A stretch of DNA of 64,000 nt from NCBI GenBank assembly GCA_017428385.1, contig JAFRQX010000041.1:1-64000 (forward strand), in the 5' to 3' direction. The DNA is from Clostridia bacterium (lineage in GTDB: Bacteria; Bacillota; Clostridia; Christensenellales; Aristaeellaceae). A program made the position numbers and the translations under genes. Positions 42,397-52,161 of the stretch are shown in pieces. The notes below the pieces were generated by a model. It ran no database searches, had not been told where the DNA came from, and saw nothing but the letters and a program-made list of their open reading frames with translations. Within the stretch, counting starts at the first letter, position 1; each line of letters opens with the position of its first letter.

Positions 42397-42963
42397 ATGA
42401 TGGTTATACCAGTTTTTATCCAGATGATAGAAGATCCTGAGGATCAGGAATGGATGATAGACATATATACGCAGTATTACAAGCTGATGCTTGTAACCGC
42501 TGAGTATTATCTGGATAATTATATGGATGTTGAAGAAATAGTTAACGATAGTGTGCTGGCGTTGTATGAAAAAATAGATCGTATCCGGAGGCTTGAGCCT
42601 AAAGCGCTTACTTCTTATATAATCACGACGGTTCGTAATGCTGCATTTGGTCGTTTGAGAAAGCTAAAGCTTCTCAATCACCATTTCTTGTATTTGTCCG
42701 ATTATAGCATGGAGACAATAGCTACAACGGAAGATGTGGGGAAAATTGCAGAATCCAAAGATCAGTTGGATGAAGTACATAGGATTATCAATACTTTGTC
42801 TGAAAAAGAGCAAAGTGTGATCCGCTTAAGATTTGAAATGGGCTTGAACGATCAGGAGATCGCAGAAGAATTGGGAATATCCCAAGAAGCTGTCAGGCAG
42901 AATGTTTCCCGTGCCAGAAAGCATATACATGAAGCCCTTCTCAGAGAGGAGGTGCGGGCATGA
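42397..42963 (+). CDS. ECF-like RNA polymerase sigma factor 3
   Basis: The product of about 188 residues has region 2 (about 18-90, with VEEIVNDSVLALYEKI) and region 4 (about 130-180, LNDQEIAEELGISQEAVRQN). ATG 42397 follows GGGAG; the in-frame codons back to 42277 lie upstream of the predicted transcript start. It overlaps the anti-sigma gene by four bases. Unlike sigma 1 and 2 it has a housekeeping-type promoter. Being next to the transporter operon, it may control it. Confidence 0.85.
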   Translation: MMVIPVFIQMIEDPEDQEWMIDIYTQYYKLMLVTAEYYLDNYMDVEEIVNDSVLALYEKIDRIRRLEPKALTSYIITTVRNAAFGRLRKLKLLNHHFLYLSDYSMETIATTEDVGKIAESKDQLDEVHRIINTLSEKEQSVIRLRFEMGLNDQEIAEELGISQEAVRQNVSRARKHIHEALLREEVRA

Positions 42964-43754
42964 GCAAACCAGAAGATAAGATTTATGGATCCGAAGAGCA
43001 ATACATTGATGACCTGATTCGTTTGGTATACAAACAAGACAGGTTGCGTGAAGAAAAGGAGATTATCAAAAAGAGTGAGGAACCGATAACATCCGAACAG
43101 AAGATAATCAAGGATAGGATCCGTGAGCGGATGCAGGTAGAACTAGATAAAGCTGACCAACAGAAAGCTAAAGCAAAAAGGAAATCAAAGATCTTTCGAA
43201 TACTTCCGAAGATTATGGAAATTGCTGCCTGCCTGATTCTTGTTGCGGCCATAGGGACAACGGTGGCGATTGCCAAAGATGCTTCTTTTCGATCTGCAAT
43301 TATGCAATTGCTGATTAACATAGATCAGGAGGAGGGTGTCGCAGATATCCGTTTTGAGGAAAACACAGATGAATCGTTTGAAGTTCCTTCAGATTGGCGT
43401 GGTGAATATTATCTTTCAAGAATTCCTGATGGCTTTTCCATATCTTATATTGATTCAGATCCTGAGATGCCGGCAGTAGAGTACAGTTCCCAGGATGGAA
43501 GAGAAATCCATTTTGATGAAAATTCCTATAATACAATAGCAACACAAGGAATTGAGGAAACTGATTATACTGAGATTATGATCAATGACCGTTTGGCACT
43601 TATGATATCGGATGATAATCCGGAAGATCTATTCTACAGGATCACATGGTCTAATGATGAAAAGTGGTTTATGCTGGAGACTGTTCATATGACAAAAGAG
43701 GAAACCCTGGAATTGGTTAAGAGCGTTCGCAAGATTATTCCAAAGGATATGTAA
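42960..43754 (+). CDS. Membrane protein, probable anti-sigma factor 3 (DUF4367-like)
   Basis: The 264-residue product has a long charged cytoplasmic N-terminus (1-75), one membrane helix (about 83-103) and an outer domain of about 155 residues ending in FMLETVHMTKEETLELVKSV, similar in style to DUF4367 domains (predicted strands and a final helix). The overlap with the sigma gene supports an anti-sigma role. The Lys/Glu-rich N-terminus (about 30-72) probably forms helices that grip the sigma factor. Confidence 0.7.
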   Translation: MSKPEDKIYGSEEQYIDDLIRLVYKQDRLREEKEIIKKSEEPITSEQKIIKDRIRERMQVELDKADQQKAKAKRKSKIFRILPKIMEIAACLILVAAIGTTVAIAKDASFRSAIMQLLINIDQEEGVADIRFEENTDESFEVPSDWRGEYYLSRIPDGFSISYIDSDPEMPAVEYSSQDGREIHFDENSYNTIATQGIEETDYTEIMINDRLALMISDDNPEDLFYRITWSNDEKWFMLETVHMTKEETLELVKSVRKIIPKDM

Positions 43755-43763
43755 AAAAACATG

Positions 43764-43795
43764 AAAGCGGATACCGCTACTGCGGTATCCGCTTT
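43764..43795. terminator. Bidirectional terminator
   Basis: Perfect 14-bp stem AAAGCGGATACCGC and its complement, loop TACT, between the anti-sigma gene and clpB. Confidence 0.85.
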
Positions 43796-43820
43796 GTAAT
43801 TGTGTTGCGCTTACGTGGGA

Positions 43821-46418
43821 TTAAACGATGACGATCTCGCCGTTTTCATCCAGATCCACGACAAGCTCGGTGCCGGGAGCCACGTCGGCAGCGATGACCT
43901 TGCGGGCAATGAGGGTTTCCACCTTGCTTTGCAGGTAACGCTTGAGGGGACGGGCGCCGAAGACGGGATCGAAGCCCCGGTCGATGACGGCGTTCAGGGC
44001 GGCGTCGGTCAGGGTGACCTTCAGCTGCTTGTCCTCCAGACGGCGGTTCAGGTTTTTGATCATCAGGCCCACGATGGAGCCGATTTCATTCCGGGTCAGA
44101 GGCTTGTAGCAGACGATCTCATCAATACGGTTCAGGAACTCGGGACGGAAGCGGGTCTTCAGCAGGCGGTCCACCTGCTCCCGGGCTTCCGGAGTGATTT
44201 CACCATCGGCGATGCCGTCGAGGATGAACTCGCTGCCCAGGTTGCTGGTCATGATCAGGATGGTGTTCTTGAAGTCTACGGTACGGCCCTGGCTGTCGGT
44301 AATCCGGCCGTCATCCAGCACCTGCAGGAGGACGTTGAATACATCCGGGTGGGCCTTTTCCACTTCATCAAACAGAACGACGCAGTAGGGACGGCGGCGG
44401 ACCGCTTCGGTCAGCTGGCCGCCTTCATCATAGCCCACATATCCGGGAGGCGCTCCGATGAGACGGGAGACGCTGAACTTTTCCATGTACTCGGACATAT
44501 CGATCCGAACCATGTTCTTTTCATCATCAAACAGGGCCTGAGCCAGGGCTTTGGCCAGCTCGGTTTTACCGACACCGGTGGGACCGAGGAACAGGAAGGA
44601 ACCGAGGGGACGGTTCGGATCCTGGATGCCGGCACGGGAACGCAGGATGGCTTCGGAAACTTTCTTCACGGCTTCATCCTGGCCGATGACCCGCTCATGC
44701 AGGACGTCCTCCAGGTGGAGCAGCTTCTCGCGCTCGCCTTCCATCAGCTTGGATACCGGGATACCGGTCCAGCGGCCGACGATCCGGGCGATTTCTTCTT
44801 CCGTTACCCGGTCGCGGAGGAGGCTGTTTTCGCCCTTGCTTTCCTCGGCAATGGCTTCTTCCTTTTCCAGCTCCTGCTTCAGTTTCGGCAGTTCACCATA
44901 CTTCAGTTCCGCGGCGCGATTCAGGTCATAGGAACGCTCGGCCTGTTCGATCTCGGCATTGACGCGTTCGATTTCCTCGCGCAGGCCGGTGACCTTGCCG
45001 ATGGCCTCTTTTTCCGCTTCCCAGCGGGCTTTCATGGTATTGAACTGATCCCGCTGCTCCGCCAGCTCCTTCTGCACTTCATCCAGGTGTGCGCGGGAGA
45101 GGGGATCGTCATCCTTCTTCAGGGCAGCTTCCTCAATCTCCAGCTGCATGATATGACGGCGGACATCGTCCAGCTCGGTAGGCAGGGAATCGATCTCCGT
45201 ACGGATCATGGCGCAGGCTTCATCCACCAGGTCGATGGCCTTGTCCGGCAGGAAACGGTCGGTGATGTAGCGGTTGGAAAGGGTGGCGGCGGCGATCAGG
45301 GCATTGTCCTGGATCTTGACGCCGTGGAAGACTTCATACCGTTCCTTCAGACCGCGCAGGATGGCGATGGTATCCTCCACGGTAGGCTCGGACACCATGA
45401 CAGGCTGGAAACGACGTTCCAGGGCGGCGTCCTTCTCGATATACTGACGGTATTCATTCAGGGTGGTGGCACCGATACAGTGGAGTTCACCCCGGGCCAG
45501 CATAGGCTTGAGGATGTTGCCGGCATCCATGGCGCCGTCCGCTTTGCCGGCACCGACGATGGTGTGCAGCTCATCGATGAACAGGATGATGCGGCCGTCG
45601 CTCTTTTTGATCTCCGCCAGGACAGCCTTCAGACGCTCTTCAAACTCGCCGCGGAATTTGGCGCCGGCGATCAGGGAACCCATATCCAGGGAGAAGATGG
45701 TTTTGTCCTTCAGGCTGTCCGGCACGTCCCCGCGGACGATCCGCTGGGCCAGGCCTTCAGCGATGGCGGTTTTACCGACGCCGGGCTCACCGATGAGGAC
45801 AGGGTTGTTCTTTGTTTTACGGGACAGGATCCGGATAACGTTCCGGATTTCGCTGTCACGGCCGATAACCGGATCCAGCTTCTGCTTCCGGGCCAGATCT
45901 ACCAGGTCGGAACCGTACTTTTTCAGCGCGTCATAGGTGTCCTCCGGGGTGTCGGAGGTGACACGGGCGGCACCGCGGACTTCGCTGAGCGCCTTGAGGA
46001 AGGCGTCGTCCCGGTAACCCTGGGCTTTCAGCAGGCGTTTCACATTGGCGGAAGCCTTGGCGCACAGACCCATCCAGACATGTTCCACGGAAAGATATTC
46101 GTCCTTCATGCGCTGGGCGATCTTTTCCGCTTCCACCAGGGCCTGCTCCACATCGTTGGCGATGTAGACCTTGCCGGGTTCACGGCCGGAACCGGAGACG
46201 CGGGGCGTACGGTCCAGGTTTTCCTTCAGGCCGCTGACAAACGCGGGTACGGAAATACCGCATTTGGTCAGAAGCTGGGGGATGAGTTCGCTCTCATCCT
46301 CGGTCAGGGCGAGCATCAGATGCTCCTGCTCCACCTGCATATGCTGATATTCGATGGCAAGAGACTGGGCCCGCTGCAGGGCATTGACTGTCTTTTGCGT
46401 GAACTGATTCATATTCAT
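43821..46418 (-). CDS. clpB: Chaperone ClpB
   Basis: The 865-residue product is a hexameric AAA+ disaggregase that works with DnaK. N-terminal repeat domain (1-145), first AAA module with GEPGVGKT (about 205), a coiled middle domain (about 405-525), and second module with GPTGVGKT (about 605) and the C-terminal ClpB-type D2 small domain. Length is standard. Its promoter carries a CtsR-like box, so heat or stress induction is expected. RBS AGGAGG precedes ATG 46418. Confidence 0.95.
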   Translation of the reverse strand: MNMNQFTQKTVNALQRAQSLAIEYQHMQVEQEHLMLALTEDESELIPQLLTKCGISVPAFVSGLKENLDRTPRVSGSGREPGKVYIANDVEQALVEAEKIAQRMKDEYLSVEHVWMGLCAKASANVKRLLKAQGYRDDAFLKALSEVRGAARVTSDTPEDTYDALKKYGSDLVDLARKQKLDPVIGRDSEIRNVIRILSRKTKNNPVLIGEPGVGKTAIAEGLAQRIVRGDVPDSLKDKTIFSLDMGSLIAGAKFRGEFEERLKAVLAEIKKSDGRIILFIDELHTIVGAGKADGAMDAGNILKPMLARGELHCIGATTLNEYRQYIEKDAALERRFQPVMVSEPTVEDTIAILRGLKERYEVFHGVKIQDNALIAAATLSNRYITDRFLPDKAIDLVDEACAMIRTEIDSLPTELDDVRRHIMQLEIEEAALKKDDDPLSRAHLDEVQKELAEQRDQFNTMKARWEAEKEAIGKVTGLREEIERVNAEIEQAERSYDLNRAAELKYGELPKLKQELEKEEAIAEESKGENSLLRDRVTEEEIARIVGRWTGIPVSKLMEGEREKLLHLEDVLHERVIGQDEAVKKVSEAILRSRAGIQDPNRPLGSFLFLGPTGVGKTELAKALAQALFDDEKNMVRIDMSEYMEKFSVSRLIGAPPGYVGYDEGGQLTEAVRRRPYCVVLFDEVEKAHPDVFNVLLQVLDDGRITDSQGRTVDFKNTILIMTSNLGSEFILDGIADGEITPEAREQVDRLLKTRFRPEFLNRIDEIVCYKPLTRNEIGSIVGLMIKNLNRRLEDKQLKVTLTDAALNAVIDRGFDPVFGARPLKRYLQSKVETLIARKVIAADVAPGTELVVDLDENGEIVIV

Positions 46419-46442
46419 AGGGCTTACCTCCTTCGAAGGTTG

Positions 46443-46459
46443 TTTGACTAACTTTGACC
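46443..46459 (-). promoter_or_regulatory. CtsR-type operator of clpB
   Basis: On the minus strand GGTCAAAGTTAGTCAAA matches the CtsR heptad repeat (GGTCAAA-3-RGTCAAA). It lies just downstream of the predicted start. Confidence 0.8.
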
Positions 46460-46468
46460 TTCAAGAGT

Positions 46469-46496
46469 ATTATACGCGTTTTGAGGACGGTGTCAA
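46469..46496 (-). promoter_or_regulatory. Promoter of clpB
   Basis: On the minus strand TTGACA (46491-46496), 16 bases and TATAAT (46469-46474). Confidence 0.85.
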
Positions 46497-46500
46497 GATA

Positions 46501-46528
46501 AATTCATAATTCATAATGCAGAATGCAA
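46501..46528 (+). repeat. Period-7 array (AATTCAT/AATGCAG)
   Basis: AATTCAT twice, AATGCAG, AATGCAA. Confidence 0.85.
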
Positions 46529-46594
46529 ATTAATGGGTTTCCTGGATGAAGGGGTTCCGGATAATTGGATGAAACGTGGAGGAAAAAGAACGAG

Positions 46595-46616
46595 ATCCCT
46601 CCACTTCGGTCGGGAT
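46595..46616 (+). repeat. Covarying hairpin repeat, short copy g
   Basis: ATCCC TCCAC TTC GGTC GGGAT: the outer stem is kept but the inner GC stem is absent. Confidence 0.75.
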
Positions 46617-46672
46617 GGCATATATATACAATGGTGTTCCGGATATGTTGAAGGTTTATATCTCCGGAGGAA

Positions 46673-46716
46673 ATCTCTCCATGCAGAGCCCTTTGGGCTC
46701 TTTAGTCGAGATGACA
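46673..46716 (+). repeat. Covarying hairpin repeat, copy h
   Basis: Outer stem ATCTC/GAGAT, inner stem GAGCCC/GGGCTC, ends GACA. Confidence 0.85.
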
Positions 46717-46841
46717 ATGTGGTGTCAGCGATGTTCCAGATGGGTTCTGGTTACTGTGAATGATTCATGTCTCTGGGTGGCCTGCCTGTTTATCCGGAAG
46801 GAAAAGCGGCCGGGGATCGTTGTTTTTTCGAAGGATGGTTT

Positions 46842-46871
46842 TTGGACAAGGAAAGCGATCTATGATATTAT
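46842..46871 (+). promoter_or_regulatory. Promoter candidate of the class A PBP gene
   Basis: TTGGAC (46842-46847), 18 bases and TATTAT (46866-46871). Confidence 0.5.
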
Positions 46872-46929
46872 AAACTGTCTTGGTATAAGCTTTTCGCGCC
46901 ATGACAAACGGTCAAACCGGAGGGTTAGA

Positions 46930-49923
46930 ATGTTCGGTAAGAAGAAACGGGAAGAAGATAACTTCGAAGAATTCGAAGAATATTCTTCCGATGAAGGCTA
47001 CGAACCGCAGTTCCCCGAAAACAGGGATCCTGATGCGTATGACGAGCCGATGGACGAAGCGGAGTATTATCCCGAAGAGTCCGGATATGATGAATACGAG
47101 GAAACCTACGACGGAGAAGAGGCCTACGACAACGAGGCTTACGAAGAGGAATCTTCCTGGGCGCGGGATGACGAGGAGTACGACGAGGATTATGACGAGG
47201 AGCCGGAAGACAAACCGGAACCCCGCAGTATTTTCCGCCCGGAAACCCGGAAACCGAACTTTGTCATCAGTGTGCTGCTGAACACGATCAGGGTGCTGAT
47301 CGTGATTGTGGTGCTTGCCGGTGTGGCCGGACTGGGTGCACTGGCCGGAATTGCCAAGGGGTATGTGGATACAGCTCCCGAACTGAACCTGGTAGCAATG
47401 GATACCCAGGCACAGACCTCTTTCATTTATGATTGCAACGGTAATCTGATTACTGAATACAAAGGAACAGAAAACCGGGTGCTGGTATCGCTGGCCGCGA
47501 TGCCCAAGATGCTTCGCAATGCTTTTATCGCAGTGGAAGACGCCCGTTTCTATTCCCATAATGGTGTGGACCTGAAGCGTATCGTGGGCGCCCTTGTGTT
47601 CAACCTGACTTCTTCCTCCACACAGGGCGGTTCCACCATTACCCAGCAGCTGATCAAGAATACCCTGCTTTCCTCGGAACAGAGCTATAAGCGGAAAATC
47701 CAGGAGGCCTATCTGGCCTTGCAGCTGGAAAACCGGTACACCAAGGATCAGATCCTGGAAACCTATCTGAACACGATTTTCCTGGGTGAAAACTATTACG
47801 GCGTGCAGGTGGCGGCACAGGGCTATTTCGGTAAAAACCTGGGCGAACTGAGTATCCGGGAATGCGCGATACTGGCCGGTACGACCAACAACCCTTACTA
47901 CTATAATCCGCGGCGGAATCTGTATACCCGCAAGAGTGACGAAAAGGACTATGCCGCGGTAACCAACAACCGGACGAATTATGTGCTCCGGTGTATGTAT
48001 GAAAACCAGTTCATCACTAAGGAACAGTATGAAGAAGCCCTGAACCCGGCCACGGCAAACGTGCTGAAGGAGGCTCCGTCGTCAGGAGACAGCATGTACA
48101 AGTATCCCCATTATGTGGAGTACGCTGTGAAGGAAGTTGTAAACATCTTTCTGGAGCTGAACGGCCTGGAGGATAACGCAACGAACCGGGCAGCCATGGA
48201 AAACAAGCTCCGTACCGGCGGTTACAGGGTAAAGCTGGCAATTGATCCAAATATCCAGGAGACGGTGGAAACCACGCTGCAGAACTGGAGCAAGTATCCG
48301 TCCCTGCGGGATCCGTCTGATAAGGTGTTCCGGACAAAGAACTCCGACGGTACCTATACAGAAACCATTGAGCCTCAGGCGGCCTGTGCGGTGCTGGATT
48401 ACAGGATGGGTGAGCTGAAGGCAATCGTCGGTTCTCGGACTGAAGTGACAGCAAGGAAGACCCTGAACCGGGCTACAGACATGAAGATGCCGGTCGGTTC
48501 TTCCATCAAGCCGATCGCGGTTTACGCGCCTGCCCTGGAACTGGGCTGCAGCCCGGCCACGGTGGTTTACAACATGCCGATACCGATTTCCGGCTGGAAA
48601 GATTCCAAGGGTAATGATTCCTGGCCGAAGAACTATGGCGGAGGCGGATATGTGGGTCCCGAAACCCTGCGTACTGCTATGGCCAAGTCCCATAACACAT
48701 CCGCGGCATCCACTCTCATGTCTTATGTGGGCGTGGAACGCAGCGTGGACTTCCTGCACCGGTTGGGTATTGATGACGGCCATATAGACGCGACTCCCTT
48801 CGGCCTGAGCCTCGGTTCCTCCGGTATTACCCCGCTGCAGATGACGGTTGCCTTCGGTGTACTGGCCAACGGCGGTGTTTACCAGGAGCCCATCTCCGTA
48901 CTGGGGATTTCCGATTCAGCAAATAATGTGATTTGGGATGGACACCAGCACCAGGACCGCCGCAAGGTTTTCTCTCCCAGTACTTCCTGGCTGATTGTAG
49001 ACATGCTGAAGACCGCGGTACAGAGCGGTACCGGTACAAGCGCGAAGATCAGCGGACAGATCGTCGGCGGCAAGACGGGTACAAACTCCGACCAGAAGGG
49101 CGTATTCTTCTCAGGCATGACCGGATACTATGCTTCCGCTCTGTGGGTGGGTCATGACAACTATAAGGCGTTGTCCTCAAAGTCCACAGGTTCCGGTGCG
49201 GCTGCACCGCTGTGGCAGGCCTATATGAGCAAGATCCACCAGGGCCTGGACAAGAAGGACATCCTGGACGGTAATCCTTCCGACTACGGCCTGGTGAAGG
49301 TAACCACCTGTGCGGTGAGCGGCCAGCTGGCAACAGATGCCTGCCGGAACGACGCGATGGGATACGGTGTGGTGACCGACTGGTGGGCCAAGGGAACCGA
49401 ACCGACTGTGAACTGCCAGATGCATACCAACATGACAGTCTGTGCTGAGTCCGGAATGCCGCCTTCTCCCAATTGTCCGTATACTGTGACACGCGGCGTA
49501 GTAACGATCCCGACAGGACATCCCCTGTATAACCTGCTGGGACAGTACCAGTCAGTCATTGAGGAATACCTGGGATCGACGGCTGTGACAAGCAATACGG
49601 TCTGTACCCTGCACAGCGGATTCTATCAGCAGCCCACGATGCCTGATCAGTTCCCCGGATATGACCAGGGCGGCTATCAGGGCGGTTACGACCAGGGCAG
49701 CTATGATCAGGGCGGCAGCGATCAGTCTTTTGCTGACGCCAGACAGGTGCTGACGATGGCGGAGACCATGATGGCCTCCATGGACCCGAACAGCGAGCAG
49801 TACCGTGCGATCCAGAACGCGGCGGATTACCTGCGGATGCTGATCGGCGGAGGCGGGGCGAATCAGTCCGATGTGATGAGCGCCATGCAGACCCTGACGC
49901 AGGCGCTGGGAGGAATTTATTAA
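46930..49923 (+). CDS. Class A penicillin-binding protein (PBP1A type)
   Basis: The product of about 997 residues polymerises and cross-links peptidoglycan. It has a cytoplasmic N-terminus of about 110 residues dominated by Asp, Glu and Tyr, one membrane helix (about 112-138), a GT51 glycosyltransferase domain (catalytic Glu202 in VEDARFYSHNG) and a transpeptidase domain with SSIKP (Ser524), SHN (587) and KTGT (715). The C-terminus has a Gly/Gln/Tyr/Asp repeat (QGGYQGGYDQGSYDQGG, about 917-935) and a helical tail. GGAGGG precedes ATG 46930. The acidic head and repeat tail exceed the usual family architecture. Confidence 0.92.
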   Translation: MFGKKKREEDNFEEFEEYSSDEGYEPQFPENRDPDAYDEPMDEAEYYPEESGYDEYEETYDGEEAYDNEAYEEESSWARDDEEYDEDYDEEPEDKPEPRSIFRPETRKPNFVISVLLNTIRVLIVIVVLAGVAGLGALAGIAKGYVDTAPELNLVAMDTQAQTSFIYDCNGNLITEYKGTENRVLVSLAAMPKMLRNAFIAVEDARFYSHNGVDLKRIVGALVFNLTSSSTQGGSTITQQLIKNTLLSSEQSYKRKIQEAYLALQLENRYTKDQILETYLNTIFLGENYYGVQVAAQGYFGKNLGELSIRECAILAGTTNNPYYYNPRRNLYTRKSDEKDYAAVTNNRTNYVLRCMYENQFITKEQYEEALNPATANVLKEAPSSGDSMYKYPHYVEYAVKEVVNIFLELNGLEDNATNRAAMENKLRTGGYRVKLAIDPNIQETVETTLQNWSKYPSLRDPSDKVFRTKNSDGTYTETIEPQAACAVLDYRMGELKAIVGSRTEVTARKTLNRATDMKMPVGSSIKPIAVYAPALELGCSPATVVYNMPIPISGWKDSKGNDSWPKNYGGGGYVGPETLRTAMAKSHNTSAASTLMSYVGVERSVDFLHRLGIDDGHIDATPFGLSLGSSGITPLQMTVAFGVLANGGVYQEPISVLGISDSANNVIWDGHQHQDRRKVFSPSTSWLIVDMLKTAVQSGTGTSAKISGQIVGGKTGTNSDQKGVFFSGMTGYYASALWVGHDNYKALSSKSTGSGAAAPLWQAYMSKIHQGLDKKDILDGNPSDYGLVKVTTCAVSGQLATDACRNDAMGYGVVTDWWAKGTEPTVNCQMHTNMTVCAESGMPPSPNCPYTVTRGVVTIPTGHPLYNLLGQYQSVIEEYLGSTAVTSNTVCTLHSGFYQQPTMPDQFPGYDQGGYQGGYDQGSYDQGGSDQSFADARQVLTMAETMMASMDPNSEQYRAIQNAADYLRMLIGGGGANQSDVMSAMQTLTQALGGIY

Positions 49924-49943
49924 TGGAATTAATAAATTCCTCC

Positions 49944-49978
49944 AATGCATAATTCATAATTCATAATGCATAATGACA
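49944..49978 (+). repeat. Period-7 array (AATGCAT/AATTCAT)
   Basis: AATGCAT, AATTCAT twice, AATGCAT, AATGACA, starting 20 bases after the PBP stop. Confidence 0.85.
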
Positions 49979-50011
49979 GAGTGCTCCGCTGAGACGGGGA
50001 AAAGAAACGAG

Positions 50012-50053
50012 ATCTCTCCACGCAGGCGCGAAGCGCCTTTGGTCGAGATGACA
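50012..50053 (+). repeat. Covarying hairpin repeat, copy i
   Basis: Outer stem ATCTC/GAGAT, inner stem GGCGC/GCGCC, ends GACA. Confidence 0.85.
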
Positions 50054-50124
50054 TTTCGGAACATGGGTGTTCCGGATATCATTCGGGAAAACTGCCCGAG
50101 GAAAACGGGAGGAAAAGAGATTAC

Positions 50125-50829
50125 ATGAATGTTGTGGATATTGTGATCCTGGCAATCCTGGGACTGAGTATACTGGTAGGACTGTACCGTGGATTTATCT
50201 CTTCTGTGGCGTCCATGGGTGGATGCCTGCTTTCCCTTGGCCTCAGCTTCTGGCTGAGCCCGAAGCTGGCAGGAGTGATCCAGAACAATCCTGAAATTCT
50301 GCGTACCCTGGCGTCCTATACTGACGCGGCAACGAAGCTGGGCGACCAGACCCTGGCAGGAAGCAGCGTTACGTCCCTGACTGAGAACAGCATTACGGAG
50401 ATCCTGAATAAGGTATCCCTGCCTGCTCCGCTGAACACCCTGCTGCAGAACAACCTGACAAACCAGGTTTACGGTACGGCCGCAGACGTGGGAACCTATG
50501 TTTCCCAGACGATTGTCGGCGCTATCCTGAATGTAATCTGCTTTATTGTATGCTTCCTGGCGCTGCTGCTGGTGATTCACTTTGTGATCAACTTCCTGAA
50601 AGTGGTCTTCAAGTTTCCGGTGCTGAAGCAGCTGAACTCCCTGGCCGGCGGTGCCTTCGGGTTGATCCGCGGCGCACTGCTGTGCTTTGTGGCTTTTGCC
50701 CTGCTGCCCCTGGTCCAGACCCTGCTGCCGGTTAATAACCTGAACCAGCTGGTGGAAGCCAGTGCCCTGGCACCGCTGTTTAACAGCGGGAACCTGATAC
50801 TGGCGATTATGAACGGGAAGTTGTTCTGA
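50125..50829 (+). CDS. CvpA-family membrane protein
   Basis: The 234-residue product has the CvpA layout: an N-terminal helix with VVDIVILAILGLSILVGLYRGF (helix 1 and its arginine turn), a second helix (about 32-48) and two more (about 130-160, 185-205), with a long outer loop between. CvpA-type proteins have been linked to colicin V export and cell-envelope integrity; the mechanism is unclear. GGGAGG precedes ATG 50125. A hairpin overlaps its stop and an array of small hairpins and a terminator follow. Confidence 0.75.
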   Translation: MNVVDIVILAILGLSILVGLYRGFISSVASMGGCLLSLGLSFWLSPKLAGVIQNNPEILRTLASYTDAATKLGDQTLAGSSVTSLTENSITEILNKVSLPAPLNTLLQNNLTNQVYGTAADVGTYVSQTIVGAILNVICFIVCFLALLLVIHFVINFLKVVFKFPVLKQLNSLAGGAFGLIRGALLCFVAFALLPLVQTLLPVNNLNQLVEASALAPLFNSGNLILAIMNGKLF

Positions 50830-50859
50830 TTTTCTTTGCAGGGCAAAGGAAATCAGAAC
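50824..50859 (+). repeat. Long hairpin over the CvpA stop codon
   Basis: TTCTGATTTTCTTTG and CAAAGGAAATCAGAA pair with one mismatch and include the TGA stop. Confidence 0.75.
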
Positions 50860-50860
50860 A

Positions 50861-50956
50861 ATGAAATATTGGCTTTCGGCCAATGTGAAATATCCTGCTT
50901 CGCAGGATGTGAAATATCGCTTACGCGATATGAAATATGCGCCAAAGGCGCATGTG
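50861..50956 (+). repeat. Array of four small hairpins with GTGAAAT-like linkers
   Basis: Stems ATTGGC/GCCAAT, ATCCTGC/GCAGGAT, ATCGC/GCGAT and ATGCGCC/GGCGCAT joined by (G)TGAAAT. It has the same layout as 27563-27655 with different stems. Confidence 0.85.
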
Positions 50957-50965
50957 ACAGATACT

Positions 50966-51005
50966 AAAAAACCCAGCGGCCTGTGTGCAGGCCGCTGGGT
51001 TTTTG
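50966..51005. terminator. Bidirectional terminator
   Basis: AAAACCCAGCGGCCTG/CAGGCCGCTGGGTTTT with loop TGTG, between the CvpA-like gene and the sugar ATPase gene. Confidence 0.9.
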
Positions 51006-51017
51006 ATTTGGATTGGA

Positions 51018-52145
<1,128 letters not shown>

Positions 52146-52161
52146 ATTCTCTCTTCCTCCT

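Larger units (their letters stand above)
46419..46929. other. Divergent intergenic stretch: clpB promoter, repeats, PBP promoter
   Basis: It contains the CtsR-like box and the clpB promoter (46443-46496), one period-7 array (46501-46528), two covarying hairpins (46595-46616, 46673-46716) and the probable PBP promoter (46842-46871). In-frame codons upstream of ATG 46930 run through these repeats and are not considered coding. Confidence 0.75.

Noticed and set aside
43800..46451. 883-codon plus-strand open frame opposite clpB
   Set aside because: Shadow of clpB; no start site, no domain, and clpB has full motifs and promoter. The same applies to frames opposite metH (17101-18906), alaS (23477-25354) and the sugar-binding protein (54668-56392).
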